DNA from: Heliomarina baculiformis
Lineage (GTDB): Bacteria > Pseudomonadota > Alphaproteobacteria > Rhodobacterales > Rhodobacteraceae
Length of the DNA stretch: 64,000 nt
Direction: 5' to 3'
Assembly: GCF_019966545.1 (NCBI RefSeq)
Contig: NZ_JAIMIC010000005.1
Coordinates: 186,001 to 250,000 of the forward strand
The notes beneath the pieces are model-generated. The model ran no database searches, had not been told where the DNA came from, and saw only the letters and a program-made list of their open reading frames with translations. The position numbers and the translations under genes are program-made. Shown in pieces: positions 25,292 to 34,257 of the stretch (position 1 is the stretch's first letter; every line of letters begins with the position of its first letter).

Positions 25292-26065
25292 ATGCGCGAA
25301 CTTTTCGATCTTACGGGACGCGTCGCGCTGTTGACGGGCGCGTCCAAGGGCATGGGGCTTGTCATGGCGACGGCCCTTGCCGATCACGGCGCCAAGGTGG
25401 TGATCTCTGCGCGCAAGCAGGACCAGCTTGACGAGGCTGCCGCCAGGATCAACGAAACCGTCGGCGCGGATCGCGCCGTCGGGATCGCCTGTAACGTTGG
25501 CTACAAAGAGCAGCTTGAAGCGCTGGTTGCCGGGGCGCGGGAAAAGGCTGGCCCGATTGACATCGTCGTTGGGAATGCCGGGGTGAACCCTTACTACGGG
25601 AAAACCTCGGAAATACCTGATGAAGCGTATGAAAAAACAATGCGCGCCAATGTACAGGCCAATCTTTGGCTGGCCAAGATGGTGGTGTCGGACATGGTGT
25701 CCAAAGGCACTGGGTCGATGATGTTCACCTCTTCCATCGGGGCGTTCAAACCGTCGGAAACGCTGGGCACCTATGGCATGTCGAAACTGGCGCTGATAGG
25801 GCTTGTGAGGAACCTCGCGGCAGAGTTTGGCCCCGACGGCATCCGGTTCAACGCAATCTGTCCGGGGCTGGTGAAAACTGATTTTGCCCGCGAACTCTGG
25901 GATAATCCCGAGGTCGAGGCCCGTATAAACAAGAGCATTCCGCTGCGCCGGCTGGGTGAGCCAGAGGATTTCGCGGGTATCGCGGTCTACCTCGCGTCGG
26001 ATGCCAGTCGTTATATGACCGGTCAGGCGCTCACCGTTTGTGGCGGCTCTAACATGTGGACTTAA
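25292..26065 (+). CDS. SDR family oxidoreductase
   Basis: The 257-residue classical short-chain dehydrogenase has the cofactor motif TGASKGMG (about residues 16-23), NAG (about 92), catalytic Ser in FTSSIGA and the YGMSK dyad (about 160). A 3-hydroxyacyl-CoA dehydrogenase/reductase role is likely from context. It begins 3 bases after the acyl-CoA dehydrogenase stop. Confidence 0.87.
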   Translation: MRELFDLTGRVALLTGASKGMGLVMATALADHGAKVVISARKQDQLDEAAARINETVGADRAVGIACNVGYKEQLEALVAGAREKAGPIDIVVGNAGVNPYYGKTSEIPDEAYEKTMRANVQANLWLAKMVVSDMVSKGTGSMMFTSSIGAFKPSETLGTYGMSKLALIGLVRNLAAEFGPDGIRFNAICPGLVKTDFARELWDNPEVEARINKSIPLRRLGEPEDFAGIAVYLASDASRYMTGQALTVCGGSNMWT

Positions 26066-26068
26066 GCA

Positions 26069-26839
26069 ATGGAACTAAAAGATAAAATTATCGTCGTCAC
26101 CGGGGCCGCCAGCGGAATCGGCAAGGCGATGGCCATCCGCTTTGCCGCCGAGGGCGCAAAGCAGGTAATCTGCGCCGATCTCAATCTTGCCGGTGCCGAG
26201 GCAACAGCCAGTGAAATCAACGGCATCGCTTTTGAGGTCAACGTGGCGCGCGAGGCAGAAATCTCGGGCCTGATTGAAAAGGTCGAAGCCGAGATCGGCC
26301 CCATCGACCTGTTCTGTTCCAACGCGGGCATCCTTACCGTCGGCGGTATGGAAGTTGCCAACGAAGACTGGCAGCGGATCTGGGAGGTGAACGTGATGGC
26401 GCATGTCTGGGCCGCACGTCATCTTGTCCCTAGGATGATCGAGCGCGGCGGCGGTTACTTGCTGAATACGGCATCGGCCGCGGGTCTGCTGAACCAGGTC
26501 GGCTCGGCCCCCTATGGTGTGACCAAGCACGCGGCTGTGGGCCTTGCGGAATGGCTTGCGCTGACCCACGGCGATAACGGGATCAAGGTTTCGGTGCTCT
26601 GCCCGCAGGCGGTCCGGAGCGAAATGACCCGTGGCCGAGAAGACGGCGTGGCCTCAATGGATGGCATGCTGGAGCCGGAGCCCGTGGCCGAAGCCTGCGT
26701 GCGGACCATCCGCGAGGAGACATTCCTTGTTCTGCCTCATCAGGAAGTTCTGGCCTATATGCGCAAGAAAACCGAGAACTACGACCGTTGGATCGGCGGG
26801 ATGCGCAAGCTGAACCGTCAGTACGGCAAGCTGAAATGA
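26069..26839 (+). CDS. SDR family oxidoreductase
   Basis: The 256-residue protein has TGAASGIG at the N terminus, CSNAG (about residue 83), catalytic Ser in NTASAAG and YGVTK (about 154). It differs from the preceding SDR in having a longer C-terminal region (YMRKKTENYDRWIGGMRKLN). It is the last gene of the plus-strand operon, starting 3 bases after the previous stop, and is convergent with the amidohydrolase. The substrate is probably a hydroxyacyl-CoA or an alcohol intermediate. Confidence 0.86.
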   Translation: MELKDKIIVVTGAASGIGKAMAIRFAAEGAKQVICADLNLAGAEATASEINGIAFEVNVAREAEISGLIEKVEAEIGPIDLFCSNAGILTVGGMEVANEDWQRIWEVNVMAHVWAARHLVPRMIERGGGYLLNTASAAGLLNQVGSAPYGVTKHAAVGLAEWLALTHGDNGIKVSVLCPQAVRSEMTRGREDGVASMDGMLEPEPVAEACVRTIREETFLVLPHQEVLAYMRKKTENYDRWIGGMRKLNRQYGKLK

Positions 26840-26856
26840 CCTATCGGCCGTCCGCT

Positions 26857-27909
26857 TCAGGCGGGCGGCAGGCCATATGTGGCGCGGGCTGTCCCGGCAA
26901 ATAGTAAATCCTGAGACTCTGCATCAAGCTCAGCCGCCAGTTTCTTGAAAAAATTCCACAGTACAGCATAGCTGACTGATACGCGGTCGACCGGGAAATT
27001 GCTTTCAAACATGCAGCGTTCTGGGCCGAAATCAGCGATCATGTGTCGGTACCACCGCCCTTGCAGGTCGAGCAATTCATCGGATCCGGGGGGCTTGGTA
27101 CGGTCCATAAAGCCAAACCCGTTGTCGGGCATCGCCAGCCCGCCGAGTTTTGCGCGCAGGTTCGGGCAATCTGCAAGTTCGGCCATATCTTCCTGCCACA
27201 GATCGAAAATCTCGTCGTGCTTGCCGGTGAAGCGACCTACACCCAATGGCGTGCCAAAATGGTCGAGGATGATCGTCGTCTCGGGTACCGCGCGGACCAT
27301 ATCGAGGAAGTCGCGGTTCTGATGATGGTAGTGCCACGTATCGTAGGTCAGGCCGCGTTTGCCCAGATGCGACAGGCCGCGCCGAAAGGCGGGATCGCTG
27401 TACTGACCCTTTGCGCCTCTCCCCGGGATCATCAGGCTGGCGCGATCTTCGTCGCGGGCGCCGGAATGGCGGATGCCTTTCAAGAGCCCCTGCCCGGCCT
27501 TTTCATGCGCATCCAGTGCCTCGTCCAGTTTCTCTGTCGGCAAGGTCAGATCGACATGCGCGACGATACCCGCGATCTGTGCTCCTCCTTGTGGCATCTC
27601 GGACGCCATCCGTGCGACGTTCGCGGTTTCAGCCACCGATTGCAGATGCTCCGGCGCGGTGACGTCCCAGTAAGAGCGGCATTCGATATAGACGGTTTGA
27701 ACAACGTTATGTCCTGCACTGGTATCACGGAGCAGCTGTTCAGTTTCATAAACCGCCGGATTATCCTTTGTCCCGTGCACCCAGAGATGATGATGCGGAT
27801 CGACGATTTGGCGATCCGGATCGATGATCTCTTCCCGCGTCAGTGCGAGCCACTCGTCACGCAGTTCGATTCCCGGGCGCCATCCGGGATAGCGCCCGCC
27901 CGCGTTCAC
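26857..27909 (-). CDS. Amidohydrolase family protein (TIM-barrel lactonase/decarboxylase-like)
   Basis: The 350-residue protein has the metal-binding IVDPHHHLWVHG motif (about residue 37), a conserved ILDHFGTPLG and a C-terminal MFESNFPVDRVSVSY typical of amidohydrolase-related (COG3618-type) enzymes, some of which open lactones. The GTG start overlaps the tesB stop as GTGA, so it is the last gene of a minus-strand operon with tesB, acetoacetate-CoA ligase and a serine hydrolase. The substrate is unknown. Confidence 0.82.
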   Translation of the reverse strand: MNAGGRYPGWRPGIELRDEWLALTREEIIDPDRQIVDPHHHLWVHGTKDNPAVYETEQLLRDTSAGHNVVQTVYIECRSYWDVTAPEHLQSVAETANVARMASEMPQGGAQIAGIVAHVDLTLPTEKLDEALDAHEKAGQGLLKGIRHSGARDEDRASLMIPGRGAKGQYSDPAFRRGLSHLGKRGLTYDTWHYHHQNRDFLDMVRAVPETTIILDHFGTPLGVGRFTGKHDEIFDLWQEDMAELADCPNLRAKLGGLAMPDNGFGFMDRTKPPGSDELLDLQGRWYRHMIADFGPERCMFESNFPVDRVSVSYAVLWNFFKKLAAELDAESQDLLFAGTARATYGLPPA

Positions 27910-28784
27910 TTGCGCGCTTCCGCTGGCTTGTACCGGCGCACCAGCCCTTCCTGAGCTACGCTGGCGACCAGCTTGCCGTTCTGATCGAATATCTTGCCGC
28001 GGTTAAAGCCGCGACCGCCACCGGTAAAGGGCGCATCCATCGCATAAAGGTGCCATTGGTCGAAATGGATCGGCGCGTGAAACCACATGGCGTGGTCAAG
28101 GCTTGCCGGGACGACGCCGCCCTTGAGCCAGCTTAGTCCGTGAGGACGCAAAGACGACCCAAGCAAGTTCATGTCGGAGGCATAGGCGAGATAGCAATGC
28201 TGAAGCTTGGCATCGTGCCCTTCTGCCGCCGGCATCCGGAACCACATGCAGTTTTCATCGTCCATCGGCGCTGGTTCCAGCATGTTCTGCGGATTGACTT
28301 CGCGTACTTCGATGGGACGCGGGCGCGCAAAGAACTTGGCCTGTTTTGGGTCGAGTTTCTCGGCATCCTTGGCGCGAAGCTCTGCCATGCTGGGCAGCCC
28401 GTCGGGAGCGGGTACATCGGGCATCTTGTGCTGATATTCCCAGCCCTCTTCCGGTTCGTGGAACGAGGCCGAGAGGTTCAGGATTTGCTTGCCATGCTGA
28501 ATGGCGATGACGCGTCGGGTGGTAAAGCTGCCGCCGTCGCGTGCCCGATCGACTTCGTAGATAACGGGTATTTTCGGATCGCCGGGCCGGATGAAATAGG
28601 CGTGAAGCGAATGGCAGGTCCGGTCGGGCACTGTCAGATAGGCGGCCATCAGTGCCTGTGCGATAACGTGCCCGCCAAAGATGCGGATTTCGGTCTCTCC
28701 CCCCGAGCCGATGCCGCGAAACAGATCGACTTCCAGTCGTTCAATATCGAGCAGGTTCTGTATTTCCGCTGAGGGATCAGACAT
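27906..28784 (-). CDS. tesB: Acyl-CoA thioesterase II (TesB family)
   Basis: The 292-residue protein has the double hotdog fold: LFRGIGSGGETEIRIFGGHV at the N terminus and SLDHAMWFHAPIHFDQWHLY toward the C terminus, where the active-site Asp lies. It hydrolyses acyl-CoA thioesters, releasing free acid and CoA. It abuts the acetoacetate-CoA ligase gene and overlaps the amidohydrolase by 4 bases. A role in draining CoA esters that stall in the pathway is inference. Confidence 0.89.
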   Translation of the reverse strand: MSDPSAEIQNLLDIERLEVDLFRGIGSGGETEIRIFGGHVIAQALMAAYLTVPDRTCHSLHAYFIRPGDPKIPVIYEVDRARDGGSFTTRRVIAIQHGKQILNLSASFHEPEEGWEYQHKMPDVPAPDGLPSMAELRAKDAEKLDPKQAKFFARPRPIEVREVNPQNMLEPAPMDDENCMWFRMPAAEGHDAKLQHCYLAYASDMNLLGSSLRPHGLSWLKGGVVPASLDHAMWFHAPIHFDQWHLYAMDAPFTGGGRGFNRGKIFDQNGKLVASVAQEGLVRRYKPAEARK

Positions 28785-30761
28785 CTAGTTTTCTTTCTTC
28801 ATGTTGTCGTTCAAAGTTTTCGCATAAACGATAAAGGTGTCGAAACTTTCCGGGTTGGCCATCGAATCCCGATTGACGATTTTATCCGGGTCGCCGCCAA
28901 GCAGAAGCTTCTTCACCGGAACTTCCAGCTTCTTGCCCGAAAGAGTGCGCGGAACTTCGGCAATTTCGATCATTTCGTTTGGGACGAACCGTGCGGATAC
29001 GGCGGCACGAATGGCATCGCCGATCTTAGTTTTCAGGGCGTCATCTAGCGTGACACCCTCCGCGGGGACGACAAACAGCGGCATAAAGCTGTCGCGACCG
29101 AGGAATTCAAGATCGACGACCAGCGAGTCCATCACTTCGGGGAGGCCTTCGACGGCCTGATAGATTTCCGCGCTGCCCATGCGCAGACCGCGCCGATTGA
29201 TTGTAGCGTCAGAGCGGCCGTAAATCACCGATCCACCGGTATCGGTGAACTCGATCCAGTCGCCGTGACGCCAGACCCCCGGATAGGTATCGAAGTAACT
29301 TTCATGCAGACGCGAGCCGTCCGTATCCCCCCAAAAGAACAGTGGCATCGAAGGGAGCGGTTCCGTGCAGACAAGTTCGCCTACCTGTCCGTTGATTTCA
29401 TCGCCGCTTTCATCGAATGCGCGGACGGCGTTGCCAAGCAGACGGCATTGCATTTCACCCATCCGGACGGGCATCATCGGATTGCCCCCGACAAAGGCAC
29501 CGGCAAGGTCGGTGCCGCCCGAGATTGGCGCCAGCCAGACATCCGGCTTCACCGCGTCGTAGATCCAGCGATAGGCGTCATCGGACAGTGGTGAGCCCGT
29601 TGAGCCCAGCGAGCGCAGCGCGCTCAGGTCGACGCTGTCCCTTGGCCGGATTCCCGCCTTAAGACAGCCTGCATAAAACGCGGCCCCTGCGCCAAGATAG
29701 GTAAGATCTTCCTCTGCCGCGAAACGCCAGAGCGCCAGCATATCAGGGTTATTCGGCGCTGCATCAAACAGAGCTACCGTCGCGCCAAGACCAAGGGCGG
29801 TGAACTGCGAATTCCACATGATCCAGCCAGAAGAAGTCAGCCAGCAGAACCTGTCTTTGTCACTTAGGTCCTGATGCAGGCTTTGCTTGGACGACTCGAG
29901 CAGTATGCCGCCGTGGCCGTGTACGATCGGCTTTGGATTGCCTGTTGTCCCGGAGGAATAGACTACCCAGAGCGGATGTTCGAAATCGACCGGAACGGGA
30001 GAAAATTCAACATCTTCCCCGGTCAGAGTGCCCCAGGAAATCGCGCCTTCTGGAAGGTCGCCAATCACCGGAAGCATCACCAGATGTTCCAAGGTTGGCA
30101 GGCCCTTGGCTGTCGTGGCGATCAGCTCTCCCCGGTCGATACGCTTGTTGTTATGAACATAACCGTCCTGCGCGATGAGGACTTTCGGCTCGATCTGCCG
30201 GAACCGGTCCAGAATAGCGACGCCACCCATATCGGGCGCACAGAGCGACCAGATGCCTCCAAGGCTGACAGTGGCAAGACAGGCAATGATCGCGGTTTCG
30301 GTATTGGGGAGGACGGCAACCACCCGGTCGCCCTGCCCGACCCCCATATCTGACAGATGCTTTGCAACGCTGGCGACCTGCCGCTCGAGTTCTTTCCAGC
30401 TTAACTCCTTACGCTCGAAGGTTTCCGAATGAACGATCAGGGCGGGTTTGTCCGGCGTTTTCCGGGCCTGCCGGAGTGTTACTTCGGCAAAGTTCGTTTT
30501 GACGCCGGGAAACCACTTGGCCCCGGGCATTTTGCGATCGGTGATGACCTCATCCACTTCATCGGCGCTTCCGATTTCGAAATAGGTCCAGATCGCGCGC
30601 CAGAAATTGTCGAGATCGCTCGTGCTCCATCGCCAAAGTGCATCGTAATCATCGAATGTCAGGCCATATTCCTGTTCGATCCAGCGGATGAAATGGGCCA
30701 TCGTGCTGGCCTCGGCGCGCTCGGGCGAAGGGGTCCAGAGGATTGGACGTTCGGTGGTCAT
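28785..30761 (-). CDS. Acetoacetate-CoA ligase
   Basis: The 658-residue acyl-adenylate enzyme has an N-terminal ACS-type domain (FDDYDALWRWSTSDLDNFW), VYSSGTTGNPKPIVHGHGG (about residue 270), GGTDLAGAF, and the C-terminal YGRSDATINRRGLRMGSAEI and catalytic Lys in RTLSGKKLEVPVKK. The length and these stretches match acetoacetyl-CoA synthetases, which activate acetoacetate, though related family members accept other short oxo- or hydroxyacids. It overlaps the serine hydrolase stop (ATGA) and is directly followed by tesB. Confidence 0.88.
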   Translation of the reverse strand: MTTERPILWTPSPERAEASTMAHFIRWIEQEYGLTFDDYDALWRWSTSDLDNFWRAIWTYFEIGSADEVDEVITDRKMPGAKWFPGVKTNFAEVTLRQARKTPDKPALIVHSETFERKELSWKELERQVASVAKHLSDMGVGQGDRVVAVLPNTETAIIACLATVSLGGIWSLCAPDMGGVAILDRFRQIEPKVLIAQDGYVHNNKRIDRGELIATTAKGLPTLEHLVMLPVIGDLPEGAISWGTLTGEDVEFSPVPVDFEHPLWVVYSSGTTGNPKPIVHGHGGILLESSKQSLHQDLSDKDRFCWLTSSGWIMWNSQFTALGLGATVALFDAAPNNPDMLALWRFAAEEDLTYLGAGAAFYAGCLKAGIRPRDSVDLSALRSLGSTGSPLSDDAYRWIYDAVKPDVWLAPISGGTDLAGAFVGGNPMMPVRMGEMQCRLLGNAVRAFDESGDEINGQVGELVCTEPLPSMPLFFWGDTDGSRLHESYFDTYPGVWRHGDWIEFTDTGGSVIYGRSDATINRRGLRMGSAEIYQAVEGLPEVMDSLVVDLEFLGRDSFMPLFVVPAEGVTLDDALKTKIGDAIRAAVSARFVPNEMIEIAEVPRTLSGKKLEVPVKKLLLGGDPDKIVNRDSMANPESFDTFIVYAKTLNDNMKKEN

Positions 30762-31984
30762 TCCGTGATCGCTCCATGGACCAGCGCTTTCAATTCTGCC
30801 CGACAGGGATAAGAGCTGGAAGGCGTCAGCTGGGTGAAGAAGACGCAGCTGAGATCAAGGACCGGATCGACCCAGAACATGGTCGAGGCCATGCCGCCCC
30901 AGCTGAAGTCACCGACATTGCCTGGAACGCGGACCCGGCCGGGATCAAGGACAACCGATCCGCCGAGACCGAAGCCCATGCCTTCCATCGGCTGTTCGGC
31001 AAAGCTCTTCGGGCCCATCGAGGCGATGTCGCCGGGCAGATGGTTGCGCATCATGAACGACAAGGTATGCGGGCTGAGCAGGCGACCACCCTCGCAACTG
31101 CCTCCGCGACGAAGCATTTCGATGAATGCCATGTAGTCGTCGAGTGTTCCGACCAGACCGCCACCGCCGGAGAAACAGGTGGTGCTTTCAAACGGCGATT
31201 TGCCTGCGCGGTCAACCCGACGCAGCGTATTACCTTCGCCCTTTGCCGCGTTGAGCGCCATACCGTTGCCTTCGAGCGGGGTATAGAGAGACGCGAAACG
31301 ATCGCCGACATGAGCGGGAACAGTGAAAGCGGTTTCGTTCATGCCGAGCAGGTCGAAAATTTCGGTTTTAAAGAACGCATCGAGCGACTTGCCGGAAACG
31401 ACCTCGACCACCCGGCCCAGGATATCGATGGAAACCGAGTATTCCCAATGGCGTCCGGGCTTGAACGCAAGTGGTAGTGCCGCTGTTCGATCCGTCATTT
31501 CCTCTAGGCTGCTATCATTCGCCCGGAATAGGATCTTGTGTTCATCCATCGCCTTACCCAGCAAGCCCGGGTTGAACGGATAGCTCAGCCCGCTGGTGTG
31601 GGTCAGTAGATGGTGCAGTGTCGGGCTGGGCGAGGGTTCGGTCTGTTCAAGTGTTTTCGCGCCTTCAACCAGCGCTTGCATGCCACTGAATGCAGGGATG
31701 AATTCCGAAACGGGCGCATCAAGATGAAACAGCCCTTTCTCGGCGAGCATCATAATTGCGACAGAGGTGATCGGCTTGGTCATCGAATAGATGCGCGCCA
31801 CCGTATCCCGTTCGAACGGTAGATCGTCCTCGACGTTTCTTTTGCCGGCGGCGTTAAAGTAAACCTCTTCGCCATGCCGCTTTATCAGGACCGAACTGCC
31901 CGGAAACTTGCGTTCCGAAACATAGCGTTCCATCCAGTCGGCGATACGATCCAGACGTTCTTTGTCGAACCCGGCAGTTTGCAT
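30758..31984 (-). CDS. Serine hydrolase, beta-lactamase/esterase family
   Basis: The start at 31984 is supported by GAGGGGAGTGTAAC just upstream; a start 24 bases earlier lacks a comparable site. The 408-residue protein has the class C-like SxxK motif YSMTKPITS (about residue 75), the YSVSIDILG tyrosine motif (about 180) and HTSGLSYPF. There is no clear signal peptide, pointing to a cytoplasmic esterase rather than a beta-lactamase. It is the first gene of the minus-strand operon with acetoacetate-CoA ligase, tesB and amidohydrolase. Confidence 0.85.
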   Translation of the reverse strand: MQTAGFDKERLDRIADWMERYVSERKFPGSSVLIKRHGEEVYFNAAGKRNVEDDLPFERDTVARIYSMTKPITSVAIMMLAEKGLFHLDAPVSEFIPAFSGMQALVEGAKTLEQTEPSPSPTLHHLLTHTSGLSYPFNPGLLGKAMDEHKILFRANDSSLEEMTDRTAALPLAFKPGRHWEYSVSIDILGRVVEVVSGKSLDAFFKTEIFDLLGMNETAFTVPAHVGDRFASLYTPLEGNGMALNAAKGEGNTLRRVDRAGKSPFESTTCFSGGGGLVGTLDDYMAFIEMLRRGGSCEGGRLLSPHTLSFMMRNHLPGDIASMGPKSFAEQPMEGMGFGLGGSVVLDPGRVRVPGNVGDFSWGGMASTMFWVDPVLDLSCVFFTQLTPSSSYPCRAELKALVHGAITE

Positions 31985-32145
31985 GTTACACTCCCCTCGG
32001 CCGGGCATTTCCGTGCGTTGCGCATCGGGCGCATAGTGGTCCGGAATTGACGGCTTTACATGTTAACGGTACATATCACGAGCACCGTGCACGAGCTGAA
32101 CTTGCCATGCAAGCCACTCGGGTTAAAGCGAAAACAGGGGGATTT

Positions 32146-32751
32146 ATGAAACTATACTTTGCCGCAAATACGCGGGCGATCCGGATTGCCTGGCTTTTCG
32201 AAGAGCTTGGAATGGACTATGAACTCGTCCCGTTCACATTGGGCGACAAGTCCATGCGCGAACCGGATTACCTTGCGGTCAATCCGAACGGTCGTGTGCC
32301 AACCATCGTCGATGGCGATGTGACGATTCACGAATCCGGCGCCATCGTCGAATACGTCCTTGCGCGATATGGGAATGGGCGGCTCATCCCTGCGCAGGAG
32401 AGCCCGGAATTCGCCGAGTATCTGCAATGGCTGCACTATGCCGAGGGCATGATTATGCCGCAGATCAACGTGATCATGGTGGAAACTGTGTTCCTTCCGC
32501 CCGAACGTCGCAACGAGACTAACGTCAAACGGGCGACCAAGCTTTTGAACAACATGCTGAAAGCCGTTGATGCAGCGCTTGAAGGCAAAGAGTATCTGGC
32601 GGGTGAATTCTCGGGCGCGGATATCATGTGCGGTCAGGCCGTCATCGTTTCTGACCGTCTTGGGGCCGACCTTTCGGACAAGCCTAATCTCAAGCCGTAT
32701 ATCGACCGTCTCAAGGCGCGTCCCGCCTTTCAAAAGGCCGCATCGCTTTGA
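32146..32751 (+). CDS. Glutathione S-transferase family protein
   Basis: From ATG 32146 (ACAGGGGGATTT upstream) the product is 201 residues: an N-terminal thioredoxin-like domain (MKLYFAANTRAIRIAWLFEE, NPNGRVPTIVDGDVTIHESG) and an all-helical C-terminal domain (LAGEFSGADIMCGQAV). The NPNGRVP cis-Pro and ESGAI glutathione contacts are present. It is divergent from the serine hydrolase operon and ends at a strong bidirectional terminator. The substrate is unknown. Confidence 0.88.
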   Translation: MKLYFAANTRAIRIAWLFEELGMDYELVPFTLGDKSMREPDYLAVNPNGRVPTIVDGDVTIHESGAIVEYVLARYGNGRLIPAQESPEFAEYLQWLHYAEGMIMPQINVIMVETVFLPPERRNETNVKRATKLLNNMLKAVDAALEGKEYLAGEFSGADIMCGQAVIVSDRLGADLSDKPNLKPYIDRLKARPAFQKAASL

Positions 32752-32756
32752 AATGA

Positions 32757-32787
32757 AAAGGCCCCGGAATTCGGGGCCTTTCGTTTT
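32757..32787. terminator. Bidirectional terminator between GST and livF
   Basis: AAAGGCCCCG and CGGGGCCTTT form a perfect 10-bp stem around GAATT, followed by CGTTTT on the plus strand and preceded by GAAAA for the minus strand. It sits between the convergent GST and livF stops. Confidence 0.82.
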
Positions 32788-32795
32788 GCTAAGGC

Positions 32796-33497
32796 TCAGA
32801 CTTCGAGCCATTCCTTGCGCACATCCTCGCGGGCTTTCAATTCCTGCGGCGTGCCTTCGAAAACGACTTTGCCATGGCCCATCACATAGACCCGGTGAGC
32901 GATGTCCAGCGCGATGGAAAGTTTCTGTTCCACCAGCAGGGTCGAGATCCCGCGTTTGGCGATTTCCTGCAAAAGTTCGGCCACTCGCTGAACCATCTGG
33001 GGCGAAAGCCCTTCGGTCGGTTCGTCGATCATGACAAGATCTGGATCGCCCATGAGCGTCCGGCACATGGTCAGCATCTGCTGTTCGCCGCCGGAGAGCA
33101 CTGAGGCTTCGACATCGGCCCGATTGTCGAGGTTCGAAAACAGGTTGAACATGTCCTGCATCGACCAGCGTCCGGCGCCATCCTTTTGTCCGGGCTTAAG
33201 ACCAAGGATCAGGTTCTGCCGGGTGGTTAGCCCGGGAAAGATATCCCGGTTTTCAGGCACGTAGCCGACGCCAAGGTTGGCGATCTCAAACGCTTTTTTC
33301 CCGGCAATCTCCTGTCCCTTGAACACGACCGACCCGACAGGCGACACCTCCCCCATAACGGCCTTGCAGGTTGTCGACCGTCCAACCCCGTTGCGGCCCA
33401 ATAGCGCGACGATCTCGCCCTCTTGGATGTTGAGGTTCACCCCCTGAAGAATATGGGATTTGCCGTAGTAGGCATGCATGTCTCTGACTTCCAGCAT
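32796..33497 (-). CDS. livF: Branched-chain-amino-acid-type ABC transporter ATPase LivF
   Basis: The start at 33497 lies one base after the livG stop and begins MLEVRDMHAYYGKSHILQGV; a longer frame is an artefact of the livG region. The 233-residue ATPase has signature LSGGEQQMLTMCRTL, Walker B LVMIDEPTEGLSP and the switch His replaced by VEQKLS as in LivF proteins. Walker A reads GRNGVGRST, with Arg in place of the usual Lys. It is the last gene of the liv operon. Confidence 0.9.
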   Translation of the reverse strand: MLEVRDMHAYYGKSHILQGVNLNIQEGEIVALLGRNGVGRSTTCKAVMGEVSPVGSVVFKGQEIAGKKAFEIANLGVGYVPENRDIFPGLTTRQNLILGLKPGQKDGAGRWSMQDMFNLFSNLDNRADVEASVLSGGEQQMLTMCRTLMGDPDLVMIDEPTEGLSPQMVQRVAELLQEIAKRGISTLLVEQKLSIALDIAHRVYVMGHGKVVFEGTPQELKAREDVRKEWLEV

Positions 33498-33498
33498 C

Positions 33499-34257
33499 TT
33501 AATGCTCTGCCTCCAATGCAGCGCCCAGATAAGCTTCTTGAACTTTGGGGTTGGAACGGACGTCTTCGGGATGTCCCGTGGCGATGATCTCGCCATAGAC
33601 CAGAACGGAAATCTGGTCCGCGAGGCCGAAGACCACGCCCATGTCATGCTCTACCATCACCAAAGTCTTGTTCTGCGTGACCTTGCGGATCAGCTCGACG
33701 ATGTAATCGGTTTCCGAATGGCTCATGCCTGCGGTCGGTTCATCCAGCATGATAACATCAGCACCGCCGGCAATCGTGATCCCGATCTCAAGCGCACGCT
33801 GTTCCGCGTAAGACAGGAGGCCCGCAGGCAATTCGGCGCGCTGCAAGAGGTTGATCTGATCAAGTATTTCCAAAGCGCCATCAGTAAGGTCCTGCGACCG
33901 GCTCACCATGTTCCAGAACGAGTACTTGTATCCATGCGACCAGAGCAGCGAACAGCGCACGTTTTCGAACACCGTCATCTTCGGAAAGATGTTGGTGATC
34001 TGGAACGAACGGCTGAGCCCCATGCGATTGATTTCGAACGGAGCCTTGCCGCGCAGGTCATGCCCGTGAAGCTTGATTGACCCGCTTGTCTGGGGAAACC
34101 GTCCGGTAATCAGGTTGAACAGCGTGGACTTTCCCGCCCCGTTTGGCCCGATGATCGCATGGCGTTCCCCTTTGGCGATTGACAGGTTCACACCACGGAT
34201 GATTTCGGCTTTTCCGAAACTCTTCTTCAGGTCGGTGATTTCAAGAGCGGCCATCAT
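33499..34257 (-). CDS. livG: Branched-chain-amino-acid-type ABC transporter ATPase LivG
   Basis: ATG 34257 overlaps the livM stop as ATGA and gives a normal 252-residue protein. Walker A is GPNGAGKSTLFNLITG, signature LSYAEQRALEIGI, Walker B VIMLDEPTAGMSHSETD, and MVEHDMGVVFGLADQI carries the switch His. The signature LSYAEQR in place of LSGGQ-R is normal for LivG. It pairs with LivF on the LivHM permease. Confidence 0.92.
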   Translation of the reverse strand: MMAALEITDLKKSFGKAEIIRGVNLSIAKGERHAIIGPNGAGKSTLFNLITGRFPQTSGSIKLHGHDLRGKAPFEINRMGLSRSFQITNIFPKMTVFENVRCSLLWSHGYKYSFWNMVSRSQDLTDGALEILDQINLLQRAELPAGLLSYAEQRALEIGITIAGGADVIMLDEPTAGMSHSETDYIVELIRKVTQNKTLVMVEHDMGVVFGLADQISVLVYGEIIATGHPEDVRSNPKVQEAYLGAALEAEH

